A stretch of 64,000 nucleotides of DNA from Epiperipatus broadwayi (Eukaryota > Onychophora > Udeonychophora > Euonychophora > Peripatidae). The stretch lies in the NCBI GenBank assembly GCA_028023455.1, contig JAQFVV010000232.1:434001-498000 (forward strand), written 5' to 3'. The position numbers and the translations under genes are program-made. Positions within the stretch are counted from its first letter, which is position 1. Each line of letters begins with the position of its first letter. Below are positions 49,101 to 60,775 of this stretch, one piece after another. The notes under the pieces are model-generated. The model did not search any database. It had not been told where the DNA came from and saw only the letters and a list, made by a program, of their open reading frames with translations.

Positions 49101-50689
49101 ATTTGAAAGCAATTAAAGATCGTGACCTTTCGTATTAATTATACATTAGCAGGAGATCATCTAGTCAGTATGAGCATAAGTTATTAATTAAGATATTAAT
49201 TTAACTAAAAGAAAACACAATGATTCTGAGATGTATAACATATATATTTAAGATTTATTACTTTAGCGAAACATAAATAAATGTGTGTTATTATTTATTA
49301 ATCATTGAACTTGTAAATATTATGACATTTGGTCATAGAGAAATTACATTATATTTATAAATTATGGAATTAGATTTTATAAATTTACATGGATTTATGG
49401 TTGCGGCTATGCCAATAATGGATAACTATAACAATGGATGAATGACAGCACTTTTGAGGTACCATTCCAACCCCAGAAGGAACAAAAACAAGCATTTAGC
49501 CGATTTAGTTAACAATTATCATTTTAGGACGAAGCATTAAATTCATACAAAATACATTTTATTAATATTCAGTTTATGGAGTGATAAACGTGTGTGGGAT
49601 AGCTGGTGAATACATTTATAATAATGTCGTCACAAAGACGCGCATTTTCAAATAATGGAAATAGATTTGTTTCTTTTCCCAAGAAATGAGGGATTTGACG
49701 CAAATGCTTAACTAGCTGAACTTGGCTGGTTGACATTTCGTGCCTTCACCTGAAATTTGTGTTTATGCAAGTACGCATAATTATATCCCGTCTGTTTCAG
49801 GCTTTCTTGTTCAATGTCCAGTAAACCTATGGCGTATAGGTTAGTTTTAGCTTCATGCATTAATAATTCTTATGTGGAGAGTTGCATCCGCAATTATTGA
49901 ATTTTTTGCATTTGACAACAAATCAAGTTTTTAACATTCTATTAAAAATGGGATGGGGAAAATACCTCTGTCAGAAATTTACAGTATGATTTATTATGTC
50001 GTGCACCAATAAAAAACTGATTAATTTCATGGGAGTCGGACTCAGAAATACCATTGGAGAGTTTCGTTAAGGCATGATTAAATGAATGTCAAAATTTATT
50101 CAGGCTTGCTCATTCAAATTATAATATCAAATTTACTTGCTGTTAAATTAAATTGAATTGGAAAATCAATATTGATACCGCAAAACCATATTTAATTCAT
50201 AGATAGTCTCATTTATAGTTAATAATTTGATTAGGTGTTACCTGTGGAATAGCGGAGATTAAAGCCTCAATTTCTATATCATTTATTAAAGTTTGACTTT
50301 CTTTAAAGCAAAAGCATTAGTTCTTTTTTGTTGTTTTCTTTCAACCTGATACATTTGATGTAACCTATTAGGTTAATTTCCGATGATCCAAGCATAGCAC
50401 AAGCATTTTATTCATATTTTGATCTTCTGGCACATTATATTAACTTTAGGCACATGAGGTAGTTGTCATCGATCGTTTCTCCCCTGATACTAGCGGGACG
50501 GGCGGACAAAATAATTTATGCGTGTCTCAGATATGTTGTTGATTCGTTCTTAGACTCGAAAAACAGACGAATAGGGCAGAATCCATAGTATTCTTGATTT
50601 TTATATCTCGCGTATGATTGGTCTCAGGGTAATTTCATCTAGTTTTCGAACCGGGTTAAACGACCATACACATTCGACCGGCTGAGACT

Positions 50690-50990
50690 TTTTTTTCCCT
50701 GAGCTTTGTCGCCAATGTGCAACAAATTTCTTTTTTTCTTGAAAAAATTAACACCCTGAAAGTTTGTTGTCAAATATTATATAAAAAAAAGATGTGTCAA
50801 TATATGTATAATTTTTTTTTCCAAGTTTTGTCAGCAACGTGAAACAAATTTTATTTTTGAAAGAAAAAATTAACACCCCGAGTTTGTTTGTAGGATATAT
50901 ATATAAAAGATGTGTCAGTATATGTATAAATTTTTTTTCTCCCAAGTTTTGGTCACTAATGCAGGTTGAATTTTTCAATAAATGATCACC
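50690..50990 (+). repeat. Tandem repeat, period about 122 bp, 2.5 copies
   Basis: 'aattaacacccygarrgtttgt' recurs at about 50,747 and 50,869. 'ccaagttttgtc' recurs near 50,701 (as 'gagctttgtc'), 50,821 and 50,942. 'gatgtgtcartatatgtata' recurs near 50,790 and 50,910. Confidence 0.75.
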
Positions 50991-51425
50991 TTCAGAAGTA
51001 GATTTATCGAGTATTTTTAGTGCATCCAAATTAAAGAATTTAATATAGGTATAAAATTTTGTTTTCTTCACCCAACATGGGTAAATCTTTCAAAAGAGAT
51101 TTATCACCTTATTGTGTTTGTGAATAAATATATAAAGAGAATAAAATATGTTAGGGTATATGCAATTTTTTTCCTGATTATTATGTTTTTTTCTCTTGTC
51201 TTTCATCTTATTTTTTTCCGGCTAAGCGGAAGTTTCAAATAAATACCTACACATCCACCCTTAAAATTTTTTTACTCACCATATTTTTTGATTTAAAAGT
51301 ACTTAAACACTGGCAATTGATATATTTTTTGCAAGTTGGTTTCAGCCGGGGCCAAATTAGCAGTTAGAATAGTCTAAAGATGGTGTACATCTGGCGGAGA
51401 TTATATTGTAAAAAAAACAAATATG

Positions 51426-51483
51426 TATTAGAATTTTTTTTATCCGGTTTCAGTATTAGAATTTTTTTTATCCGGTTTCAGTA
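51426..51483 (+). repeat. Two tandem 29-bp units
   Basis: 'ttagaattttttttatccgg' plus 'tttcagta' occurs twice in succession, without differences. Confidence 0.85.
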
Positions 51484-52283
51484 TACATTTTTTTAGATCT
51501 TAGTCAATAGTATGTAAAGGTAAATGTTTTCAAACGAAAACTTGTCATACAACAGTGTCAGCAAGTAGATCCCCCCCCCTCTCTCTGAGTTTTTCTTGTA
51601 ATGAATAGACGTAATATATGCAAAAAAAATTTTCACTCTAATATTTTGCATTTCCTTTTGCTCATAAAAATCGTATATATATAAGTAAAAGAGTAAAAAT
51701 TAAGTTATAAGTGCTTTTTTGAAATAGCAAATGCACCTTTCAAGCTGAGAACAAGTAAATATACGTGTGTATTTTTCTTAATATAAACATATCATATAAA
51801 ATGTATTTTAATAGTAAATATAAATGTCAGCCAAGTTAAGTTTTTTTTTCAGCCAGAGTATATGTTGTGGAATCAATTAAATTGAGTAACCGTTAGGTGA
51901 AGACCCTTACATGTGCGATTTGAGATTGTTTAGGGAAAAAATAGGTATACGTATTCAATCATATTTTTATATTATATTAGCGACAATTGCCTACTAGCCT
52001 GAAAGAATAGGAGTATGCGCTCAGCAAAATAACGACGTTCTCAGTCAATGAATTCATGTACATGTTAAAATATTTATATATGTATATCTATTTGTGTATG
52101 TATATGTAGTTATATATATGGTTATTTAGTAATGTACATATTCATATATACATGGGTATATATTTTATGCATTTAGTTATAGTTCGGTAAAACCCGTTTT
52201 CATGTAAATGTTTTGAGCCGTTTTTGGTTTCTATACGTTTGTTCTGTTAAAAATTGTGTGATAATTGTATAACTTGCTTCGTT

Positions 52284-52435
52284 GTTGTGGCCAAAATGGT
52301 ACTTGGTTTTGATCCCAGGTTAATCATTCAGAGCTGGGGTTATCATGGGATTTTTATTTGCTAATCGTACTTTGGCTGTCCAAATTAGTTTATCATGACC
52401 AAAATGGTTGCTGGTTTCGATTCCAGGTCGTGCAT
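52284..52435 (+). repeat. Pair of tRNA-promoter-like modules
   Basis: Two copies about 107 bp apart each read 'rwccaaaatggt', then a B-box-like 'ggtttygattccagg' (TTGGTTTTGATCCCAGG and CTGGTTTCGATTCCAGG). The spacing between the boxes is shorter than in a real tRNA gene, so these look like SINE-derived fragments. Confidence 0.35.
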
Positions 52436-53545
52436 CCCACCTTACTTGGTCTTCATAGGTCTTAATATTAAAAAAATATTTCAAACCACGACAAATATAG
52501 TATTTACTTAGGCATGCATATTTTTTGTAAAAATTTTTTGCTTTGAATAATCAATATGAGGAATGAATTCATTAAGATAGTTGAAAGTCAGTATAAGATA
52601 AATTTTAATTAGTTTGAATTCATAAACCATGTTAATGTGTGTGCTTGGATCATTATCTAGTAATAATAATAAAAAAAGTTTGTATGGCTGTTACTTTGTT
52701 GGCTGGCACTTTGTTAACAAGTGTATTCATCCATATCATATTAGAGTAATTAAATCAAACCATGAATATATAAAGGGAGACCATAAATAACAAATGTGTA
52801 CTTTGTGAGGCAAAAATAATGTCAACAAAGATAAAGGTATATTTTTGCTCATACTTTTATATATATATCAAAATGTTTGTATTAATGTAAAGTGAACTAT
52901 TATTAAATGCATTTTGGTTGTTTCAGATGTCAGAGAAAAGCCGGGTCAAGCTGTAAAATTTTTATTATTCTTAGGTATAGAGTATCTTGTAACAAACACA
53001 AATGCGACAGTCAGTAAGTTAATTTGTTTGACAGCAAGAGTATAAAAAAAAAGAAGTAAAATGAGGAGTTATATATAGAATAACGATAAAATAGATACAG
53101 ACAGAGCAGATTTTCCATGTGGCAAATCGACACGGTTGGGCATTTTAAATAAAGGACCTCGGATGGTAGGCAGAATTGTAAATGACAATATAGAGTAAAA
53201 GAAAAGAGTTAGATAAAAATAGCAGTCTTAGTTTACTGATTTTATTTCTGGAGAAAAAAGAAAAATTTTTTTACTTGTAAGTGTATAGACTAGACACAAC
53301 AATATAGCTAATAGCTAAGCATTTGTTTTGGAAGTAATTATTTTTGGTTCATCTTTTATTTATCATAGACAGAAAGGTTTGTCATAAAAAGACAAGCTAT
53401 CATTGTACTGCTAAGCAATAGATAACACGCTAACGTATAGCAAAATAACTAGCATAGGCCAAAACGGATGTAGTGACAAAAGAACCAAGACTTAGGACAA
53501 AGTTCAGATCAAGGCAGCAAGGAAGTACTGTTTAATCTTCCTAAA

Positions 53546-54601
53546 ATGGCAGCACAAAGTCATGATCACCAAGAACAAGATAACATTACAGCAGTGATCA
53601 AAGAACTTAGAGAAGAAAGACAAATGATGATGACCATGTGACATGAGTTCATGAGAGTCACTAGATCAAGGCTGAACCACCAAGACAGAAATATCGAATG
53701 TCTTCAAAAACAGGATAGAGATACAATTATCACCAAATTGTGACAGACAATTCGATTTGCAGGACCAAAGAATGGAGCAAGGACAATATGGCACGTTCGT
53801 GAAAATTAAGGTAGAAAATAAACCATTTAAAGATCCTCAGTACCTGGATTTGACACACAATCAGAAAAGGAAAGAGTAGAAGAAAAAAGTTGGCCAGTAA
53901 AGGAGGATAGTAAAAGGACACAGACTCTACAAACGTTGAATCCCATTCAGACATGCCAAGAGAATCAAATCGTAAGTCCTGTAATAATCAATTCAATAAC
54001 CTCACCTGTGGCTAAATTTATTCAGATAGTGCTTTAGGTGGGGAACCTGATGAAAATCCAAGACAGCACTTGGATAGTTTAAAGGAACTTTTTCAGTTTC
54101 AAAGGATAAGTGAAGAAAAAAAAGTGGCTATTTCCAGTCATCATTTGAAAGCAGCCGCTAGAGACTGGTCGAATGCATTGTCTAATCAACCAACATTTTT
54201 CGAGTATGAAAGCGCTTTAATGTCAATGTATTGGAGTGAAGAGAGTCAAGAGATTGGTATATTCAATAATGCATGAGAAATATCAAGGCAACCATCAGGA
54301 AACGTATGCGCAATTCTTCTTGAGACAAGTGAATAAGATAAAGGCTCTGAATGCATTTAAGTATTCTGAGCGTCAGATGATAAGAATGATATGGCATAAT
54401 ATGCCACCATGGATACAGAAAATAATATTAGGCAGTCAAGTGGAGGATGTTGGTGGTATGCGTTTAATGACAGCAATTGTTATGGAAATCTCAGTGAACA
54501 TCAGAATGACAAGATTATCACTCAGTCAAGGAACGCAAAGCATTATCCCGGAAAATTCAGAAGGTAAACATAGTAACAAGTTGGTAGACAGGGAACAATA
54601 A
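53546..54601 (+). pseudogene. LTR-retrotransposon Gag, broken
   Basis: The upstream part (ATG at 53,546) gives a charged, coiled-coil-like MAAQSHDHQEQDNITAVIKE..., interrupted by a stop at 53,639 and several others. From 54,035 to 54,270 it reads GNLMKIQDSTW in a drifted frame, then LDSLKELFQFQRISEEKKVA and AAARDWSNAL. This matches the retrotransposon capsid pattern 'p..wl..l.........lk..A..W'. A +1 shift near 54,245 continues it as YSIMHEKYQGNHQETYAQFF and so on to 54,600. No CCHC knuckle, protease or polymerase was seen downstream. The family is probably Ty3/gypsy or Pao-like; not resolved. Confidence 0.65.
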
Positions 54602-55639
54602 AGGAATTGAATTAGGATTATGAGAATTTATTCATGACCATAAAAAAAAGGGGGTAGTAAATAAAGGTAGGGGAGAACTTAAAATCATAGTATTAGCAAA
54701 AAAAAAAACGCATTAATTTTACAGCAAATTAGAAGTCTGAATTTATTGGCACATTTATTTTTTGTCTCTGACCTGAAGCAATCACATTGTTTTTAAACAT
54801 TTTTTTTTCCTCACTAATTATTGGGAAATGAAGCAATGGATCCGGAAGTCTGATCCATGCTTCATAGCCTTATATAAACCAACCGGTATTCCAAACCTGG
54901 TTTAGGGTGATATTAGAGTATCAACAGAGTTTTGCATTAAATAGAAATATAAAGTGTTGTTTTTTTTGTCTGTTTATCGATCTGAAAATTAGCTATTCAG
55001 GTTGAAATGATTCATTAAAAGTAAATCTAATCAAAATATAAATTGTTCATAAAACTTTTTTTTCATAATTTATTAAAAAAGGATATATGAACTGTAAGCA
55101 TATATGTATAATTAATGCAGGATTCTGTTGAAACTAAAACTTTATTTTGTTACAAGAAAAAGAAATATAATATACTTTTGTCTTATTCTATTTAAAAATA
55201 TATGTCGTATGATTTATTTTGAAATAAGCCTGCCAACATTCCTAAATTAATTACATTATAAATTTGAGTTTTGTTCGGGGCAATTAAATATGGCCTCTTT
55301 AATAAAAAAAAAAAACAAAATTAAATCACAATTAGATAGTAAAACCTTAAAGTTTATTTTTAGTAAAAAAGTTGCTTTGAAACAAAAGTATGGGGGCTTA
55401 TCAAGATATGCAATCATATGAAAAACAATAGGTAAAGAGTTGGCTGGAAAGGTATAAAAGGTGGGGTAGAACAAAGGACAAGAGCTTATTATTATTCCTC
55501 TGTTGAGGGCTTCTTATTATTATTGCTCTGTTCAGATGGTTGCTTAGAATTCTTATTGAGATCGTTTCCTAAATTCTTGCTCAGGATTCTTAATTTGATT
55601 TGAATTATGCGAAATATCAAAAATTATATATATATGTAG

Positions 55640-55910
55640 AAAACAATATATATATATATACGATAGAATTTTAGACACATGCACATCCAGACTCATCATA
55701 CACGCTCAGACATCCACTCTCATATTTCATCTCCCACACACATATATAATCAGCGCTCATAATAAATTTATTTTGATATTTATTGATTTTTTTTTGTTCA
55801 TTTTACCTTGGAGAAATTTTTGTTTGATATTTATTTTTTGAGTATATTTTATTTACTTGAAAACAATACACATTTTAGGTCACACACCATTTTTCACTAA
55901 TATAATATAA
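55640..55910 (-). repeat. Dispersed repeat, inverse of 770-1,170
   Basis: 'tctcccacacacatatataat', 'agcgctcataataaattta' and 'gtttgatatttattttttga' match the reverse complement of 930-1,100. Simple AT repeats precede it. Confidence 0.65.
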
Positions 55911-56874
55911 TAAAATAATTTATAATAATATTATAATATAAGGAAGTATAACTGTGAACTAGCAAGGAAAGCTGTAGAAGAGAATAAAAGTCTCAAGAAT
56001 GTTAAACAACATTTTGGTATTGGTAGGAAATTTATATCTGCAATAAGAAAAAAAGGATGGAATTATTACTAAAAAGAGAGATGACATCATGAAATTGGTA
56101 GAAGATTTTTATCAAGAATTATATAGTAATAAAAAAACAAGTACCTCCTCTATCTATAATATAAGGAAGTATAACTGTGAACTAGCAAGGAAAACTGTAG
56201 AAGAGAATAAAAGTCTCAAGAATGTTAAACAACATTTTGGTATTGGTAGGAAATTTATATCTGCAATAAGAAAAAAAGGATGGAATTATTACTAAAATGA
56301 GAGATGACATCATGAAATTGGTAGAAGATTTTTATCAAGAATTATATAGTAATAAAGAACAAGTACCTCCTATATCTATTACATCTTCTGAATTGCCCAG
56401 AATGTTAAATGAAGAAGTGAGACATGCAATTAAATGTATGAAGAAAAGAAAGGCTCCAGGTAATGATGGAAATATAATTGATATAAATAATAAAAGAAGC
56501 AGGTGAAGAAATAGAAAAAAATTTAGCAAAGTTATATACCAAATGTCTAAATGATAAAGATATACTGGATGATTGGAAGAATGCAGTAATAATATTAATA
56601 TTTAAAAAGATGATAAAGAAGATATTAGAAATTACAGACCTATCAGCCTTTTATCAGTTTTATATAAAAATTTTACCAAGATAATTACAACTAGTCTATA
56701 GAGAACATTGGATTTCCACCAACCAAGAAAACAAGCTGGATTTAAAAGTGGTTTTAGTACAGTAGATCATATCCAGGTATTGAGAGAAGTTATAGAAAGG
56801 TCAAATGAATATGAGTTGTCATTATGTTTTGGATTTGTAGATTATGAAAAGGCATTTGATTCTATAAACATTTC

Positions 56875-57826
56875 GATAATACAGCATCGATTGATCCACA
56901 CCATAAGATGGCGCTGTTTCTATGCTAAAGCACATAAATATGCTGTTTACAAGGCCGCTCATAGATCTTATGGCCTAGTAAACTGTTCAACCGCTAAGAT
57001 GTTGAAGTGCACCAATTACCCCAACATCTCTAGTATGTTGAACATTATTAGCGACGAGTATGCAAGACTCTCTATAGACATTACTCTTAACTATTGTACA
57101 GCGTATGATGTGAAGGTTTCTGTATTTTGAATGTCGAAAACTATATTAGAACGTTTTTTTTTTCTTTTTGGCTTCGATGTATTTTTTTTTATTTTCATTC
57201 GTAAAAATTGTAACGATTTTCCAAATGCCCCTGGTTTCGTTGTCAGGGGTCAGAATTCAGTTAATGAGGAGTGTTAGTCACAATTTGGCAAAGTTCACGA
57301 TCAAGTCGCGCACTTTCCGACACTTTTTGGAGATCAAAACATTTCAATGGCAGACTACAGAAGCAGATGCGGTGGCCTTTCTTCAACAGAGAAATATTCT
57401 CCTCACCCAGAAGAACTGCCTTTGTGATAGTTTAATGAAAGTGAAAAGCCAAAAAGAATAAAAAAAGTTACTTTAAAAAAAGAAGAAGACCGTAATCAAA
57501 AGCGAAAAAAAATAAAAAAGTTACTTTAAAAAAAAAAAAAAGACCGTAATCCAATTTTGTTAAACAACAAGTTTTACAAAAAAAAAATAAAGAAAAAAAA
57601 GGTTTTTACAAAACGTATTAAAAAAAAAATTTAAAAATCAATTTATTTATTTAAAAAAAAAAAGAAAATACGGTTCCAAAAAAAAAAAAAAAATCCAAAC
57701 CAAAAAAAAAACACGATAACATTACATAATAATAATAATCAAATCAGCCCGGTAATGTTATATCTATTCGTTTTTCACTAGCAACAGCTACATCTTATGG
57801 CGTGGATCAATCGATGCTGTATTACC
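56875..57826. mobile_element. Merlin-like MITE copy 3, 8-bp duplication AACATTTC
   Basis: Ends are GATAATACAGCATCGATTGA on the left and (reversed) GGTAATACAGCATCGATTGA on the right, continuing into CCACRCCATAAGATG. Perfect AACATTTC duplication at 56,867-56,874 and 57,827-57,834. The uninterrupted site is preserved in the other LINE copy near 34,713 ('ataaacatttcttcagtgat'), which proves the boundaries. It shares 'tgctgtttacaaggcc' and 'cttatggcc' with the sister copies. Length 952 bp, with an A-rich 3' half. Confidence 0.88.
57250..57461 (+). pseudogene. N-terminal Merlin/IS1016-like transposase fragment
   Basis: Inside Merlin-like copy 3. The open frame (57,168-57,461) ends with TTEADAVAFLQQRNILLTQ, then KNCLCDSLMKV. 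Merlin and ISXO2/IS1595-type transposases commonly begin with 'a..fL..rgil.....C..C...m.l', a zinc-ribbon start, and this fits in order and spacing, though one of the usual cysteines is shifted. The DDE core is absent: after KSQKE the frame ends and A-rich repeats follow. With the 8-bp duplication and GG-starting ends this supports a Merlin assignment, but the peptide is short. Confidence 0.5.
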
Positions 57827-58799
57827 AACATTTCTTCAGTGATTAAAGCATTGGATCATCAAGGTATAGATCCAGGATATTGTCATATTTTAAAGAATAT
57901 TTATAAATATGCAACAGCAACAATTAGATTACATAATGATACTGGGAAAGTCAACATTGAGAAAGGTGTAAGACAAGGTGACTCCATATCTCCAAAACTT
58001 TTTACAGCAGTGCTGCAAGAAGTATTTTGTGGATTAAAATGGGAAACTAAAGGAGTGAAAGTAAATGGAGATTATCTGCAGGAAATGTTGCAGGAGTTAT
58101 CAGATGAAAGTAGGACTAAAGGTAAATGTTAAAAAGACTAAAGTAATGTTTAATCAATTTGCTCAAAATATGAAAATAAAGATTGATTATGATGAATTAG
58201 AAGAAGTTAACAGTTACAAATATCTTGGTCAGATTATTAATACAGATGGCCCCATAATGGAGGAAATTAATTATAGAATTAAACTTGGTTGGAGTGCATT
58301 TGGTAGAAATAACGTGATACTAAAAGGAAGTATGCCTATGTGTTTGAAACAGAAGGTTTTTAACAAATGTGTTTGACCAGTTCTTACTTATGGATCCGAG
58401 ACTTGGACACTTAATAGAAGAACAATACAGACTTCAGACCACTCAAAGAAGTTTGGAGAGATGTATGTTGGGAGTAACAAGAAGAGATCGAAAACGCAAT
58501 GTATGGGTAAGAGAACAAACAGGTGTTACTGACCTCATTGAAAAAATTAAAAGATTGAAGTGGTGTTGGGCTGGACATATCGCTAGAAGAGATTATAATA
58601 GATGGACAATTGAAATTTTAAACTGGATTCCAAAAGATTGTAAAAGACCCAGAAAGAGAGCACATATGAGATGGATGGATGAAATAAGAAAGTATGCAGG
58701 GGTGATGTGAAGAGAAACTAAAGATCGGAGAAGATGGATTAAACTTGAATTTTCATCCTGCAGTGGATTGATAATGGTTGATGATGATGCTGACATTAC

Positions 58800-59440
58800 A
58801 ATTTACTAAAGTTCTCAACATCTTGTAAATTATTCCTGTTATTTTTTTCTCTACTAAAAACCAAAGACATTTCTAACAGATATCTGCATGCAAGGACAAT
58901 CCAACATCTCTAGCATATACTCTATGGAAGTTACAATCGCACTGTTTTTGCAATTTTTGCATAGAAAAATTACCTCAGCTAAGACATATATCATTTTTTC
59001 CAGCATTTTGAGACGCATGTGATGAAGCTGTCTATGAAATTGTCATTTTAACATTTAACTTTCAAAATTTAGAATTTGTGAACCAATTAAAAATCTCTTT
59101 TTTCTTAATTTTTTTTTGAAGTAATAATTATTTTATCAGCTTTATTACATTCTTCCATATTTTCTGGTTCCAAAAATGTATATACTTTTATATTTACTGT
59201 ATTCAAACAGAATATATGTTTTAAATTATACTTGCTGTAATTATTTTTTTAAATTCAAAATGGCCACTCAGGAACCAAAAGGTTAATTAAATATTGAAGG
59301 CATTAATCTTATTCACTTTTCCTCATGATTATTTAATTGGATATTTATCATATTTGGGGATGATTTGCCATTTCCCCATATTTACCCCTACTTCCCTTTA
59401 TGCGAAAATTTCACAATAACGATCATTATTTTGTACCCAC
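58800..59440. other. AT-rich DNA, nothing recognised
   Basis: Follows the LINE tail. No open frame of note and no homology to other parts of the window that I could see. Confidence 0.4.
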
Positions 59441-60775
59441 TTTTAATCTACAATCACTATAATCTTCATAAAAAAATATTTTTTAAATTTTTGGTGGCCA
59501 TTTTGTAACACAGTTGATATCATAGGATAATTATTAAACTATCTCACCCAAAAGCAAAATAGTGACTCTCGTGCTGAAATTATGCAGTGCATAGTTTATT
59601 CATAACACAATCTTTAAGTGCTATATTCAATATTTTGATTATAGACTTAAAATATGATTAATGAATGTTATTTAATTTTTATCCAGTGTTTTTTGAAACA
59701 ATTAGTACTTCATTAATACCATATCTAAATTAAAGATTTTCATCTTTAATGACTACAAAAAGCAAAAAAATGTATCGAAAAACAAAAAATGCCATATTCA
59801 TTAAGCACAAAACTAAAAATGTATAGTACATATATTAGCTAAAATATCTAGTCAATTAATTTTGAATTAAAATTTTTCTGTCAAATTGAAATTGCTACCA
59901 TCATATCCCCCCCCCCCCCTTAATGCAATTCATTTACAATGGATAGCAATTTCGATTTGATTAAAATTAGTATTCATAAAGACTTTAATCCAAAATTGAT
60001 TATCTGAAATTTAAACTAATATTTATACCATACACAATTGAAATTTATAAATTGATAGTACATACAACGAAAATTATTTTGTTTTATGCTGAATGAAATT
60101 TATACTTTTTTTTTTGGTACATTTTTTTCTTTTATGCATGTGACAATGTCACCATTGCTTTGAATATCTGGAAAAAATTAAAAGATGATTTAAAATCAAG
60201 GAAGCAGATCTGTTATTTTAATTTACATTTAGTAATTTTAGATATTAATTGCATAAATCTGAAAACACTTTATCTTTTTTGCCCCCCCCCCCCTTTTTTT
60301 AATGGAAAATATTTTAGATTTGTGATGGTAGCAATTTCAATTTGACAGAAAAATTTTAATTCAAAATTAATTGACAGAATATTTTAGCTAATATATGTAC
60401 TATACATTTTTAGTTTTATGCTAAATGAATTTGGCATTTTTTTGTTTTGCGATACAGTACTGTGTTGATTTACATTCGTATATTGAATAAATCTTTTCAT
60501 TTTTTTACTTTTTGTAGTCATTATAGATAAAAATCTTTAATTTAGATATAATATTAATGAAGTAACAATTGTTTCAAAAAAACAATGAATAAAAATTAAA
60601 TAAAATACTATGCATTCATTAATCATATTTTAAGTCCATAATCAAAATATTGAATACACCACTGTAACATTGTGTGTTATGAATAAACTATGCACTGTAC
60701 AATTTCAGCATGAGAATAAATATTTTGTTTTTGGATGAGATAGCTTTAACTTATTGAGTGCTGAAGCGGATATAC
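59440..60775. repeat. Hairpin repeat, arms about 460 bp, C-runs in the loop
   Basis: Left arm 59,440-59,903 and right arm 60,321-60,775 are inverted copies; the inner edges read 'tttctgtcaaattgaaattg' and its inverse. A third copy lies at 32,810-33,345. The loop contains two poly-C tracts (near 59,907 and 60,282) and, reversed, the segment also found at 38,653-38,760. A 61-codon frame at 60,160-60,345 runs across the C-tract and is not called. Confidence 0.7.

Larger units (their letters stand above)
49100..53500. other. Mostly unassigned DNA, no gene recognised
   Basis: Slightly less AT-rich in places (50,450-50,720). Contains the tandem repeats and tRNA-like pair listed separately. A minus-strand frame at 50,748-51,071 only reads through the tandem repeat and is not a gene. 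Confidence 0.5.
55935..58790 (+). pseudogene. RTE-type LINE, reverse transcriptase, split by a Merlin-like element
   Basis: Starts between the endonuclease and polymerase (KYNCELARKAVEENKSLKN), then MKLVEDFYQELYSNK, RHAIKCMKKRKAPGNDG near 56,415-56,470 and QAGFKSGFSTVDHIQVLREV near 56,733-56,790, up to DYEKAFDSI at 56,842. The Merlin-like element follows. The polymerase resumes at 57,835 with GIDPGYCHILKNIYKYATAT and VRQGDSISPKLFTAVLQE near 57,970. The catalytic [FY]ADD segment present in the 34.7-kb copy is deleted here near 58,075. The RTE C-terminal WCWAGHIARRDYNRWTIEI follows near 58,560, and the element ends in a short TGATGA tail. A 223-bp tandem duplication (55,935-56,157 and 56,158-56,380) and several frameshifts add to the damage. 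Confidence 0.85.

Noticed and set aside
50690-50990. Regular repeats considered as a CRISPR-like array
   Set aside because: Contiguous tandem units without unique spacers, in a eukaryotic context.
53118-53140. Primer-binding site (TGGCAAATCGACACGG) upstream of gag
   Set aside because: The preceding bases do not look like an LTR end and no paired LTR was found.
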